From Ruminococcus sp. (GTDB lineage Bacteria > Bacillota > Clostridia > Oscillospirales > Acutalibacteraceae), in contig JAFQDM010000014.1 in assembly GCA_017416065.1 (NCBI GenBank), positions 43,473 to 107,472 of the forward strand: a stretch of DNA of 64,000 bases. Direction: 5' to 3'. A program made the translations under genes and the position numbers. Shown here piece by piece: positions 46,454 to 55,839 of this stretch. How positions within the stretch are numbered: the stretch's first letter is position 1; every line of letters starts with the position of its first letter. A model generated the notes under the pieces. That model saw only the letters and a program-made list of their open reading frames with translations. It was not told the DNA's origin and did no database searches.

Positions 46454-47203
46454 TCAGAGTCCAAGAATCTTTTTGGCAAGAGGCGGGTTAAAACCCTCGA
46501 TTCTTGCGGCAAGGTTATTGAACGCTTCCATGGAAGGGACTGAGCGCTGTCCGCTTTCACCTCTTTGGGCAATGGCGGCAATCTGTACGTCCTCGGGAAT
46601 AATTGCGATGAGCTGAGTCTGAGTTGCGTCTATCAAAGCGTCAAGGTCGGAGTATATCCCCATTTTTCTGAATCGTTCAGGCCAGAAGCGATTGATTACA
46701 AGCCGTGCATCGTCAACTCCCATCTCTGTAAGCTTGCGTCGGATGTTAAGGCATCCTCGCACGCTTGTGGGCTCCGGGTTGATAACGATAAGGGCGCTGT
46801 CTGCTGCAGCGGCTGCTGCTTCAAAGCCTGAGCCGGTGCCTGCAGGGGAATCTATGATGATGTAGTCGTAGTCGCTTTTAATATCATTGATGAGCTCTTT
46901 GAGCACAGAGGGACTGACCTCGTCATCTGCTGAAAGTGCGGCAGGCATCATATAGAGTCCGTATATGTTGTGAGTGACGTAAATAGCGGCTGACTTGTCG
47001 CATCCGCCGCCTACAGCGTCGGATACATCGTAGATAAGTTCTTTTTCCACACCCAGCATAAGGTCTATGCCCCTCATGCCGCTGTCACAATCCACAAGCA
47101 GAACCTTTTTATTCAGTTTTACAAGCGCTACCGCAAGTCCTACGGAAACTGTAGACTTGCCGGTGCCTCCCTTGCCGGAGGCAAGCACGATCACTTTGCT
47201 CAT
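46454..47203 (-). CDS. minD: MinD-like septum-positioning ATPase
   Basis: 249 residues from the ATG at 47203. Deviant Walker A GKGGTGKSTVSVG, LLVDCDSGMRGIDLMLG as in MinD, and the Walker B-like YDYIIIDSPAG. The C-terminus (NPPLAKKILGL) is a weak match to the amphipathic MinD membrane helix. No minC or minE is adjacent. The setting beside mreBCD and the class B PBP supports a role in division-site placement; an orphan MinD/FlhG-like ATPase is the alternative. Confidence 0.75.
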   Translation of the reverse strand: MSKVIVLASGKGGTGKSTVSVGLAVALVKLNKKVLLVDCDSGMRGIDLMLGVEKELIYDVSDAVGGGCDKSAAIYVTHNIYGLYMMPAALSADDEVSPSVLKELINDIKSDYDYIIIDSPAGTGSGFEAAAAAADSALIVINPEPTSVRGCLNIRRKLTEMGVDDARLVINRFWPERFRKMGIYSDLDALIDATQTQLIAIIPEDVQIAAIAQRGESGQRSVPSMEAFNNLAARIEGFNPPLAKKILGL

Positions 47204-47385
47204 AAAATAGTACCTCACAATTATTCTAACACAAAAATGCAACAAGAACAAATATTTTTAAAGCTATAGGGTGTAAAAAATATGTTGTAAATTTTGGGCA
47301 GTTTTGATATTGTGTCAAAAACCGATGTGCCGTTTAGTGCGAAATGACAAATATCTGCAGAAAGTTTATGCAAACTACACAAGAA

Positions 47386-47413
47386 AAAGGAGAAGAAACA
47401 ACTCTTCTCCTTT
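47386..47413 (-). terminator. Terminator of the mre-PBP operon
   Basis: AAAGGAGAAG (47386-47395) pairs with CTTCTCCTTT (47404-47413); on the minus strand a T-rich stretch follows. Confidence 0.8.
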
Positions 47414-47426
47414 AAATGCTTGATTG

Positions 47427-49496
47427 TTAATTTTGTGGGGATGCAGTGGTATCTGTCGGGCTTGAGGCTGTTTCTTCCGGGAAGAAGTAGGCGTCCAGAA
47501 GGTCCCTGGCAACACCCATGGAATACATACCCTTAGCACCGTGCTCCAGCACTACTGCAATGGCAACCTCCGGGTCGTCGTAGGGTGCATAGCAGATGAA
47601 TGCGGTGTGGTCTGAGCCTGTGTTTTCTGCTGTGCCGGTTTTACCTGCTATGGGAATCTCGTAATCATAAAAAGACCAATAAGCGGTACCTGCTTCGTCG
47701 GCTATAACGTTTCTCATGGCAGTCTGCACAACAGACAGATTGTAGGGGGTAAGCTGCATATCCTCTACAACCTCGGGCTCTGTCTGCATAACAACCTTTT
47801 CTCTGTCGTAGGTGGTTACCTTGTCAACAAGGTGGGTGCGAAGTCTTACGCCATCGTTAGCGATTGTTGCCACATAGGTTGCAAGCTGAACGGGAGTGAA
47901 GGTGTTGTCTGACTGACCGATTGCGGCCTGAACCGTATTACCCGGCAGCCAGCTTACGCTGTCTCTACCTGCAAGGAAGCCCTGGGTCTCATAGACCTCA
48001 AGTCCTGTTTTTTCTCCCAGGCCGAATTTTTCCATATACAAATACATAGTGTTGATGCCAAGCAAGCGGCCAACTTCTGCGAAGTAGTAGTTGCAGGATC
48101 GTGTGAGCGCACCGTAAACATCCAGAGGACCGTGATAACCCATGCAGTTTACTACGTTTGAGGGATAGTAGTCGTAGCGCTTGGTACAGGTTACGGGAGT
48201 GTACTCAGAGACGGTGCCCTCTTCCAATGCGGCAATTGCCACAGCAGGCTTTACTACTGAACCCGGGGCAAAGGAGCCCGAAAACGCTCTGTCATAGAGT
48301 GGGAGTTTTTTGTCGTTAAGAAGAGATGTGTAGTAGTCGCCGTCGTTGTATTTTGTAATGTCATAGGAAGGATAGGAGGAGGCTGCCAGAACACCGAAGG
48401 TGTCAACATCCAGCATAACCACTGCACCTGCGGTGCAGTCTTCTCCAAATCCTTTTTCTCCGCCGCTTTGGGCGCTGAGCTCAAGACCTGCAGCCTGAGC
48501 CTCTTTGATGTTCTTTGCAAGGGATTCGTTTGCAACTTCCTGCAAGTGCTTATCAATTGTCAGGTACACAGTGTTGCCGGGTTTGGCAGGCTCCACATCC
48601 ACAACGCTGATAACGGTACCGTCTGAGTTTTTGGAAACGGTTTTTGTGCCTCCCTCACCCTTCAGGTAGTCCTCCATGGCAAGCTCGATGCCGAACTTGC
48701 CGATTATGTCGTCATATGAATAGCCCTTGTCTTTGTTTTCGTCGTACTCCTCTGCGGTAAGGGGGCCCGTAACGCCAAGGATATGAGGCATCAGGGTGCC
48801 GTCAACGCAGATGCGCTTGGATACGGTGGTGATGTCTATGCAGGGCAGTGACTGAGAAAGCTCCGAAATGATTGCCGAAAGCTCGGCAGACAGCTCCTCT
48901 GCAAAGGTGTAGGGGTTTGTGGAGGAAAACAGGCACATTTCCATATTGTATCGTACTGATGCCAAATTTCGGCAAAGCTCCTTGTCGGCCTCGTATTCCT
49001 CAAGATCGTATCTGCTCACAAGCGCCTTCATATAGTCGTCGGCCGTTGCGTATACACCAAGATTCAGATATTCAGAGGAACGGAGCTTTTCCAAAGCAAA
49101 GGCAGAATTTTCGTCATCTCGGAATTGATAATTTTCGTTCTTATCCAGAACCAGAGGCAGGGTGTCGATCCACTTTGCCTCCATTTGCTCAAAAACCTCA
49201 AACAGTCGGAGGATCACGCTGTTCACCGTCAGGTCACCGCTTATATAGAGCTTGTCAATGATCACGGAGTAGACGGTGGTGTTGGTCTCTATTGCAACGC
49301 CGTTTTTGTCCACTATCTCGCCGCGTGTTGCATCAGAGGTAAGGCGATAGTTTGCCGTGGTTGCAACCTCTTCGCGGTAGTATTCGCCCTGTATTATCTG
49401 CCAGTCAAAAAGTCTTGCCACAAAGCAGACAAAGAAGATGATCACAAGAGCCAGGCAGATGAGAGGTCTCTTGTATTCCTTAATCAGTTTTCCCAT
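47427..49496 (-). CDS. mrdA: Class B penicillin-binding protein 2 (elongasome transpeptidase)
   Basis: About 689 residues. One N-terminal TM (PLICLALVIIFFVCFVARLF), a dimerisation domain with RGEIVDKNGVAIETN, and a transpeptidase with SxxK as SFAPGSVVKPAV, SxN as SCN and KTG as IAGKTGTAEN. It cross-links peptidoglycan for lateral growth with the MreBCD scaffold encoded upstream. ATG at 49496 is preferred; the GTG at 49508 abuts the AAGGAG. The Ser/Thr/Pro-rich tail follows the catalytic domain. Confidence 0.93.
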   Translation of the reverse strand: MGKLIKEYKRPLICLALVIIFFVCFVARLFDWQIIQGEYYREEVATTANYRLTSDATRGEIVDKNGVAIETNTTVYSVIIDKLYISGDLTVNSVILRLFEVFEQMEAKWIDTLPLVLDKNENYQFRDDENSAFALEKLRSSEYLNLGVYATADDYMKALVSRYDLEEYEADKELCRNLASVRYNMEMCLFSSTNPYTFAEELSAELSAIISELSQSLPCIDITTVSKRICVDGTLMPHILGVTGPLTAEEYDENKDKGYSYDDIIGKFGIELAMEDYLKGEGGTKTVSKNSDGTVISVVDVEPAKPGNTVYLTIDKHLQEVANESLAKNIKEAQAAGLELSAQSGGEKGFGEDCTAGAVVMLDVDTFGVLAASSYPSYDITKYNDGDYYTSLLNDKKLPLYDRAFSGSFAPGSVVKPAVAIAALEEGTVSEYTPVTCTKRYDYYPSNVVNCMGYHGPLDVYGALTRSCNYYFAEVGRLLGINTMYLYMEKFGLGEKTGLEVYETQGFLAGRDSVSWLPGNTVQAAIGQSDNTFTPVQLATYVATIANDGVRLRTHLVDKVTTYDREKVVMQTEPEVVEDMQLTPYNLSVVQTAMRNVIADEAGTAYWSFYDYEIPIAGKTGTAENTGSDHTAFICYAPYDDPEVAIAVVLEHGAKGMYSMGVARDLLDAYFFPEETASSPTDTTASPQN

Positions 49497-49538
49497 CAAG
49501 CCTTTCACTCCTTTGCTTGGGGGTTAGGGGTTAAGATA

Positions 49539-50045
49539 TCAGTTATCTATTGCACTGCGCAAAAGCCTGTTCAGAAAGAAAAGAGGAGGGAGAAAAAGGC
49601 TTGTGTACAGTATTTTTACAAGATAATGGCGCAGAAAGTGTGCACCTGCATCCGGAAGATCGGAATTCACATAGAATATGAAGAAATGAAAGATTAAAAG
49701 CACGGCTATGGTAGCTCCGCCGATTGCCATTGCGTTTGCAAAATTTGTCACAAAGAAATTGCGCGCACAATAGCCGAAAATAAAGCACAGCAGGGTGAGA
49801 GAAATGGTGTAGAAGCCGATGTTGTCGGAAAAACCTATATCGCACAAAGCTCCGCAGGCAAGTCCGCAGAGCATGGCGGGAACTTCTTTCTCAAAAACAG
49901 CTATGGTAGCGGCTACAGGCAAGAGCAGAAGAGGCTTTGAGCCCAATATGGAAGGCAAAAACCCCGGAATGCCCGAGAGTACGTACAGCAGGAGAATTTC
50001 TATGGCATAGGTAATGTAGCGAAGATTTCTGAGTTTTCCGTCCAT
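49539..50045 (-). CDS. mreD: Rod shape-determining protein MreD
   Basis: 168 residues, five or six hydrophobic segments, with ALCDIGFSDNIGFYT typical of the family. ATG at 50045 is preferred over the GTG at 50054; AGGTG fits as its ribosome site. Membrane part of the elongasome. It overlaps no gene but lies tightly between mreC and the PBP gene. Confidence 0.9.
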   Translation of the reverse strand: MDGKLRNLRYITYAIEILLLYVLSGIPGFLPSILGSKPLLLLPVAATIAVFEKEVPAMLCGLACGALCDIGFSDNIGFYTISLTLLCFIFGYCARNFFVTNFANAMAIGGATIAVLLIFHFFIFYVNSDLPDAGAHFLRHYLVKILYTSLFLPPLFFLNRLLRSAIDN

Positions 50046-50046
50046 T

Positions 50047-50958
50047 TTATTCACCTGATGCTTCGCTTGTTAAAGGCTGTGTTGTTTCGGTTGATGTTTC
50101 TGCAGGCAGGGTAACGTCCTCAATAGTGCCGTCGGAGATTGTGCCCTGACCGTCAAAGTCCGTGATAACAACTACGTCTATTACTGTTTTTATATCCTCA
50201 AAGGGCTTGATTACAGCGTATTTTGAGGTGTCGTACTCGTCAAATTTGATCTGTGTGACCTCACCTATTATGAGAGAGGGAGGATAAAGTCCGCTGATGC
50301 CCGTGCTGATCACTATGTTACCCTGCTCCATGGTGTTCTGTGCAGAGATCTTGGTCATGGTAGTGAGGCCTTTGTCCGCAAGATACACGTTGCCGGTTAC
50401 TATTCCGCTGTCACGGGAGACGCTGTCAATGGCACCCACCTTTGTGTCAGGAGAAAGTATGGTCTTGACCCTTGCTGTGGAGGCGTCTACACCGCAGACC
50501 CAGCCCACAAGTCCTTTTTCGGTAACAACGGGGTCACCCTCGCTGACGCCGTCTGTATATCCCTGGTTTATGGTGAAGGAGTAGAAGTCGTCGCCGGGGT
50601 CTCTGCGTACAACCGTTGCAGGCAGCAGCTCGTATTGGGGATAATCACGTTTCAGGTCATAATATCTCCAGAGCCTGGCGTTTTCCTGCTTTACGTCGTA
50701 ATAGTCCACAAGCTGAGTGCGGAGACTTGCAACCTCGGCGTTTAAGTCCTCATTCTCCTTAAGTAGCTCATCGTAGCTTTTGGAGGAGGCGTTCTTTGCT
50801 GCTGTGGCTGAGACCTCCTGAAGTCCCAGAGTTAATCTGCTGATTATGTCAGAAACAATGGATCTGTCTGAAAAAGCGGACAAGGACATAACTGTTATCA
50901 GCACAAGAAGTACACATATTAACTTTTTGAAGCTTTTTGATGTGATAAGTTCTCTCAT
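50047..50958 (-). CDS. mreC: Rod shape-determining protein MreC
   Basis: 303 residues. An N-terminal TM, a coiled coil (SYDELLKENEDLNAEVASLRTQ), then the beta-barrel domain with VVRRDPGDDFYSFTINQG and KGLVGWV. Ends in a Thr/Ser-rich tail. It links MreB to PBP2. A strong hairpin separates it from mreB. Confidence 0.94.
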   Translation of the reverse strand: MRELITSKSFKKLICVLLVLITVMSLSAFSDRSIVSDIISRLTLGLQEVSATAAKNASSKSYDELLKENEDLNAEVASLRTQLVDYYDVKQENARLWRYYDLKRDYPQYELLPATVVRRDPGDDFYSFTINQGYTDGVSEGDPVVTEKGLVGWVCGVDASTARVKTILSPDTKVGAIDSVSRDSGIVTGNVYLADKGLTTMTKISAQNTMEQGNIVISTGISGLYPPSLIIGEVTQIKFDEYDTSKYAVIKPFEDIKTVIDVVVITDFDGQGTISDGTIEDVTLPAETSTETTQPLTSEASGE

Positions 50959-50976
50959 ACTCTCCTCCGTTTGAAA

Positions 50977-51004
50977 TTCGGGGAACGGAAGTCCGTTCCC
51001 CGAA
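50977..51004. other. Strong hairpin between mreB and mreC
   Basis: TTCGGGGAACGGA (50977-50989) and TCCGTTCCCCGAA (50992-51004) are perfect inverted repeats. No U-tract follows in either direction, so it is more likely an mRNA processing or stability element than a terminator. Confidence 0.75.
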
Positions 51005-51039
51005 GAAAGGTATGTCTGTATGCTACAGAAAAAGTCGGA

Positions 51040-52056
51040 TTATTTTCTTCTGCTTCTGTAGTACTCGCTGGGCATGGTAAGCTCCAGACGCTTGCCTGTA
51101 CCGTCAACAACACAGTCAAGGGGTCTTTCTGCAATGTGAACGGGCATACCTGTCTGCTGCATAATGAGCAGATCAAGTCCTCGAAGCAGAGCTCCGCCGC
51201 CTGTGAGCATAATGCCGTGGTCGATTATATCCGCTGAAAGCTCAGGAGGAGTTTTCTCCAGAGTGTTTACGATTGCATCAATAATGGTGGAGAGAGAATC
51301 TGCCAGAGCATCTCTGACCTCTGCGGCGGTGATGGTGATGTTTTTGGGAAGTCCGTCCATCAGATTCCTGCCCTTGATGTTCATTTCTCCCTCGTCCTCG
51401 TAAGGATAAGCGGAGCCGATGCCTATCTTGATATCCTCTGCGGTGCGCTCACCAATAAGGATATTGTATTTTTTCTTGATGTAAGACATGATCGCTTCGT
51501 CAAATTTGTCGCCTGCAACACGAACAGAGCAGGAGGTTACAATATCTCCCAGAGAAATGATGGCAACCTCAGAGGTGCCGCCGCCAATGTCAACTACCAT
51601 ACTGCCGGTGGGCTCTGCAACGGGCAGACCTGCGCCGATTGCAGCTGCCATGGGCTCTTCGATAAGCTCTATATCTTTGCCGCCTGCTTCTCTTGCGGCA
51701 TCCTCAACTGCGTTCTTTTCTACCTCTGTAACACCGGAGGGAATGCAGATGACGATTCTGGGGCGGGAGAAGAAGTTGGAGCGAACCGTCTTTCTGATAA
51801 AGTGCTTGAGCATGGAGGCTGTGATCTGGAAGTCGGCAATAACGCCGTCCTTAAGCGGACGCACAGCAACGATGGAGCCGGGAGTTCTGCCTATCATTTC
51901 CTTAGCCTGAGAGCCAACGGCAAGAACCGTATCGTTGCGGATATCAACTGCTACAACGGAGGGCTCTCGGAGAACGATACCCTTGCCCTTCATAAAAACA
52001 AGTGTATTGGCGGTACCCAGGTCGATACCGATATCTTTGGTGAAAGAAAAAAACAT
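51040..52056 (-). CDS. mreB: Rod shape-determining protein MreB (actin-like)
   Basis: 338 residues from the ATG at 52056 with AAAGGGG upstream. Actin-fold ATPase: [20 protein letters not shown] (phosphate 1), [14 protein letters not shown] (phosphate 2), [15 protein letters not shown] (adenosine). It makes membrane filaments that direct cell-wall synthesis. First gene of mreB-mreC-mreD-PBP2. Confidence 0.97.
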   Translation of the reverse strand: MFFSFTKDIGIDLGTANTLVFMKGKGIVLREPSVVAVDIRNDTVLAVGSQAKEMIGRTPGSIVAVRPLKDGVIADFQITASMLKHFIRKTVRSNFFSRPRIVICIPSGVTEVEKNAVEDAAREAGGKDIELIEEPMAAAIGAGLPVAEPTGSMVVDIGGGTSEVAIISLGDIVTSCSVRVAGDKFDEAIMSYIKKKYNILIGERTAEDIKIGIGSAYPYEDEGEMNIKGRNLMDGLPKNITITAAEVRDALADSLSTIIDAIVNTLEKTPPELSADIIDHGIMLTGGGALLRGLDLLIMQQTGMPVHIAERPLDCVVDGTGKRLELTMPSEYYRSRRK

Positions 52057-52139
52057 ATATTTGCCCCTTTCCTGCGAAATTCGCAAAAGCATAGATTATT
52101 TATGATATATATATCTGAAATTTATACAGTAGCTAAGTA

Positions 52140-52168
52140 ATTATACCCTATGTAAATTAAGATTTCAA
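52140..52168 (-). promoter_or_regulatory. Promoter of the mreB operon
   Basis: On the minus strand TTGAAA (52168-52163), 17 bases, TATAAT (52145-52140), leaving an mRNA leader of about 75 bases. Confidence 0.75.
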
Positions 52169-52197
52169 CCTTATTTTGTCTGAATAATTCGGGATTT

Positions 52198-52638
52198 TTA
52201 TTGTTTTCCCGTGGAGCCGAAGCCGCCTTCTCCTCGCTCTGTGTCAGAAAGCTCGCAGACCTCCACCGCAGGCATAAGAGAAACGGGAGAAATAACCATC
52301 TGAGCCACCCTTTCTCCGGGGGTGATGGTATATTCTTTGTTTGACACGTTGCAAAGGCCTACGCAGACCTCTCCGCGGTAGTCTGAGTCCACAACTCCAA
52401 CTCCGTTTGCCAGGCAGATTCCGTGCTTGATACCAAGTCCTGAGCGTGCAAAGATGTAGGCAACGTATTCAGGTGACGGGATTTCTATGGCAATGCCTGT
52501 AGGAATAAGAAGAAGCTCCCCGGGGGCGATGGTCTTTGCCTCGTCAATACAGGCGGAAAGATCCATGCCTGCGGAGCCTGAGGTTGCTCTGAAAGGGATT
52601 TTTGCATCGGGCCTGAGTTTTTTTATTTTTAGTTCCAT
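52198..52638 (-). CDS. dut: Deoxyuridine 5'-triphosphate nucleotidohydrolase
   Basis: 146 residues with the five trimeric dUTPase motifs: SGSAGMDLSA, ARSGLGIKHG, NGVGVVDSDYRGEV (with the catalytic Asp), ERVAQMV and the C-terminal GEGGFGSTGK. It removes dUTP and supplies dUMP for dTMP synthesis. Own short unit upstream of mreB. Confidence 0.95.
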   Translation of the reverse strand: MELKIKKLRPDAKIPFRATSGSAGMDLSACIDEAKTIAPGELLLIPTGIAIEIPSPEYVAYIFARSGLGIKHGICLANGVGVVDSDYRGEVCVGLCNVSNKEYTITPGERVAQMVISPVSLMPAVEVCELSDTERGEGGFGSTGKQ

Positions 52639-52799
52639 AATTTCCTCGCTTCCTGCAAAATTGAAGACAAACTTGCAAAAATTAAAAATAATTCTGTTTT
52701 GAAATTCCCCTGCGGAAACAAAAGAATTTTAATATTTCCTTGGGGAATTAAATATATTTCCAAAAAATAATTCTCTGAAAAGCATTAAAGAAATGTTAA

Positions 52800-54866
52800 T
52801 TATTTAACACCTCTGTAATATATTCCTCGGGTAAAATCCGTGAAGTTTTGATTATTACTCAAAAAATCAGGTGAGTTTTCCACTTTTTCCACAGAGTTTT
52901 CCACAGTAAAGCGAAAAACGTGGAAATCCAGATTACAAAACTCATAAATCCTTTCGAGAATTAAAAGCGGTACGCAGTTAAGTATTTCCGTGCAATTTCC
53001 GTCGCAGGTGTAAATGAAATTTTTACCCATCCTATCCTGCAAATGGTTGTCTTTGCTGCAAAGGCGGCAACCGCCTTTTGCTGTGTAGCCGGGACAGCAG
53101 CGGGTCAGCATCAGGGGCAGGTATCCGTAGGAGATAATGCCTCTGGGTAAGGTGCCGCCCAGGGAGTTTATCTGTTCCTTTGTAAGCTCAAAGCTCAGCT
53201 CTGTGTCTGAGATTCCGTATTCCCGTGCCCACTCAAGGGAAGCTGTGTTGGTGATGTTAAGCCCAAAGCCCCCGTGAATCGTAAGGCTCAACTCTCGAGC
53301 AAGAAAAACGGCTCCTATGTTAGAGGCGAGCACGTGAGTAATGCCTGCTTCCTTAAGCCTCAGAAGCTTATTCTTTATTATGTCTTCCCTGCCGAACATT
53401 CCTCGCGGAATCTCCGCGGCAACGGAAAACCCTTCTGCTTTTAATCGGAGAAACTCCTCAACGGAGCAGGACAGAGGGACAAAGACAAGGTCGCATTTTT
53501 TGTATTCCTTTGGGATGTCTGAATCTGTAAACCGTGCTCTTGTGAGTGGCAGGGCGGAAGAGCTCTCTCTTTCGGGCAATGATATTCTGACTGTTTCCAA
53601 AGAGGGTCTGAGCAGTTTTGCCCGAAGCTCTGAAAGCGTTGCAAGGGCTTTTCTGCGAAGCTCGTTGATCTTTGAAGCAGGGATGGAAACGTTACCTTCC
53701 GTATGGCAGGTGATATCTTTGGGGAAATAGGGTGTGCCGCCGCATTTGGAGAGAAGCGAACAGACTTTTTCAGCGCTCAGGGGCAGATTGATGGCTTCCT
53801 GCGCAGGGGTATCGCCTGTGACGGTAACGCTGTTTTCTCCGTCGTAAACGGACAGAGTGGGGTGCTCCCCTGTCTTTGCGTGAAATTCAAAGGTTACGGC
53901 TACACGAGGAGCCTCGTCTTTATAAGAATTACGGATTTGAGAGAGGAGCTTTTCGTCGGAAGAAACCACGTCCTCACGTCGGCGATAGCCGAACATATCT
54001 CCGTCTCTTTTTCCCATTGCGTATCCGTTTGTGAAGCCCGTCCGCGAGAAAACGCGCTCAAGGTTGTGCTGTGTGTCCGGGGAAATATATCCTGTGTCGC
54101 GCATTTCCTTGCAAGCAGATACTGCGGAGGCCACATACTCGGGGCGTTTCATTCGGCCCTCGATCTTGGCTGAATGTACGCCTGATTTTTCAAGCTCGTT
54201 AATATATTCCACAAGGCTGTTATCCTTAAGACTCAGAGCGTGGTCGCTGCCTCCCTTGAGCTTGAAGGGCAGTCTGCAGGGTTGGGCGCACATACCTCTG
54301 TTGCCTGAGCGACCGCCAAGCATGGCTGAGAAGTAGCATTGACCTGAAACGCTCATACACAGAGCTCCGTGAACAAACACCTCAAGCTCTATAGGGCAGG
54401 CCTGGGCAATCTCCTTGATCTCTTTTAAAGAAAGCTCACGACTGAGCACGACCCTGGAAAAACCCATTTCATACAGGGCCTGTGCACCCTTTGGGGTGTG
54501 CACGCTCATCTGAGTTGAGCCGTGGAGTCTGAGCTTTGGCAGATGACGGCGGACAAGGCATGCGAGACCTATGTCCTGGATTATCACAGCATCTATGCCA
54601 AGGTTGTAGGCATTTGTGATAAGCTCAAGAGCCGACTGAAGCTCGCAGTCAAACATCAGGGTGTTGACCGTCAGATACGCCTTTACGTTTCGTACGTGGC
54701 AGTAGGCAATGGCTTCACCCAATTCTTCTAATGAAAAGTTTTTGGCAGATGCACGGGCAGAGAAATCCTTTGCTCCAAGGTACACCGCATCTGCACCGCT
54801 TCGCACCGCGGCAACAAGGCTCTCGGCCGAGCCTGCAGGAGCAAGGATCTCTATTTTATTTTTCAT
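52800..54866 (-). CDS. U32-family peptidase-like protein (RlhA/YhbU/YrrO type)
   Basis: 688 residues. IEILAPAGSAESLVAAVRSGADAVYLG at the start, the U32 signature ELEVFVHGALCMSVSGQCYFS near 170, CAQPCRLPF, and a C-terminal Cys cluster (CCPGYTAKGGCRLCS). U32 proteins were named as collagenases, but family members such as RlhA and TrhP act in RNA hydroxylation and carry a cluster bound by the conserved cysteines; that is the likelier role. ATG at 54866 is chosen. The last 50 residues carry a short VENS/VEK repetition. Confidence 0.85.
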   Translation of the reverse strand: MKNKIEILAPAGSAESLVAAVRSGADAVYLGAKDFSARASAKNFSLEELGEAIAYCHVRNVKAYLTVNTLMFDCELQSALELITNAYNLGIDAVIIQDIGLACLVRRHLPKLRLHGSTQMSVHTPKGAQALYEMGFSRVVLSRELSLKEIKEIAQACPIELEVFVHGALCMSVSGQCYFSAMLGGRSGNRGMCAQPCRLPFKLKGGSDHALSLKDNSLVEYINELEKSGVHSAKIEGRMKRPEYVASAVSACKEMRDTGYISPDTQHNLERVFSRTGFTNGYAMGKRDGDMFGYRRREDVVSSDEKLLSQIRNSYKDEAPRVAVTFEFHAKTGEHPTLSVYDGENSVTVTGDTPAQEAINLPLSAEKVCSLLSKCGGTPYFPKDITCHTEGNVSIPASKINELRRKALATLSELRAKLLRPSLETVRISLPERESSSALPLTRARFTDSDIPKEYKKCDLVFVPLSCSVEEFLRLKAEGFSVAAEIPRGMFGREDIIKNKLLRLKEAGITHVLASNIGAVFLARELSLTIHGGFGLNITNTASLEWAREYGISDTELSFELTKEQINSLGGTLPRGIISYGYLPLMLTRCCPGYTAKGGCRLCSKDNHLQDRMGKNFIYTCDGNCTEILNCVPLLILERIYEFCNLDFHVFRFTVENSVEKVENSPDFLSNNQNFTDFTRGIYYRGVK

Positions 54867-54907
54867 CTTCCCCACTCCTTTTATTGTTTGAATTTGCTAT
54901 GCTATGC

Positions 54908-55555
54908 TCAGATCAGATCGTCAAAAATGCTGAACTGATGAAAGGGAGAGGCAGCTTCTGCCTGAGCTTCGTCTGCGTCGTTTGCTGAGGAGGCTGCTGC
55001 GGCAGGAGCAGGGGGATTTGCAGGAGCAAAGCTGTTGTTTTGGTTGTGATGCTTATGCTTGTTTTTCTTGTTTTTATGGCGGTCAGAGGAGAAGTTCTTG
55101 CCTGAAAATGCCATCTGTCTTTGCACAGCATTTGCCACAGCTTCCTCTGATTTAAGTGTAACGGTAATTGGTGAGGGGCTCATTTCCTCTGTGTTTTTTT
55201 GCTCTGTCTTTTGAGCAGGATCGGCAACGTTAGCGGGCAGGTTTTCTTTGAGTGCTTTCAGCTCCTCTTTTAAAGCATCGTTTTCTGCACGGAGCTTTTC
55301 GTTTGCATCAAGGTAATCCTTTACCTGTCCGCGAAGCACCTCCATCATCTGTCTGAGCTTTGTCTCGTCATCACAGATGTTCAGTGCTGTAAGGATCGCA
55401 CAGGCGTCCCTGTTGAGCTTGGGGTTGTCCTTTTGAATGCCCTTTATCATAACATCTATCTTCTCCCCGATGCCCAGTACATATTCAGGGGTGTCTGAGG
55501 TGGAGATAGAGAATCTTTGTCCTGCTACGTAGATCACAACATTTTTCTTTTCCAT
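54908..55555 (-). CDS. zapA: Cell division protein ZapA with long C-terminal tail
   Basis: 215 residues; typical ZapA is about 90-110. The N-terminal ZapA domain (VVIYVAGQRFSISTSDTPEYVLGIGEKID) leads to a coiled coil (VKDYLDANEKLRAENDALKEEL). It is followed by an unusual disordered tail with a basic Lys/His/Asn segment (RHKNKKNKHKHHNQNN) and Ala/Pro-rich and acidic ends. ZapA bundles FtsZ at midcell. ATG at 55555 follows AAGGATGG. A perfect TTATCCACA lies upstream at 55581-55589. Confidence 0.8.
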   Translation of the reverse strand: MEKKNVVIYVAGQRFSISTSDTPEYVLGIGEKIDVMIKGIQKDNPKLNRDACAILTALNICDDETKLRQMMEVLRGQVKDYLDANEKLRAENDALKEELKALKENLPANVADPAQKTEQKNTEEMSPSPITVTLKSEEAVANAVQRQMAFSGKNFSSDRHKNKKNKHKHHNQNNSFAPANPPAPAAAASSANDADEAQAEAASPFHQFSIFDDLI

Positions 55556-55694
55556 AACCGTGCCATCCTTCTTTTGATTATTATCCACAATAATTATATT
55601 ACAAAAAATCTTCATAGAAAAGTAATATGTAAAAATTGTAATTCACTTTTTAATTCGTTACTTTTCTGTTACCGCAAAAAATTATGTTTTTTTA

Positions 55695-55723
55695 TTGCAA
55701 TGAGTATGAATGTATTGTATAAT
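55695..55723 (+). promoter_or_regulatory. Promoter of glgP
   Basis: TTGCAA (55695-55700), 17 bases, TATAAT (55718-55723); a leader of about 110 bases precedes the start codon. Confidence 0.7.
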
Positions 55724-55839
55724 TATAATCATCTATTGGGCGTAGATTTGTAATAATTTGTAGAACATTACCAAAAACCGACAGATTATTTACTCATCTT
55801 GCCCAAAGCAACAGATTTTGTGAGCAAAGGAGCGCTTGT

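Noticed and set aside
52884-52910. Two TTTTCCACA DnaA-like boxes
   Set aside because: They arise from the short VENS/VEK repetition in the U32 protein coding sequence.
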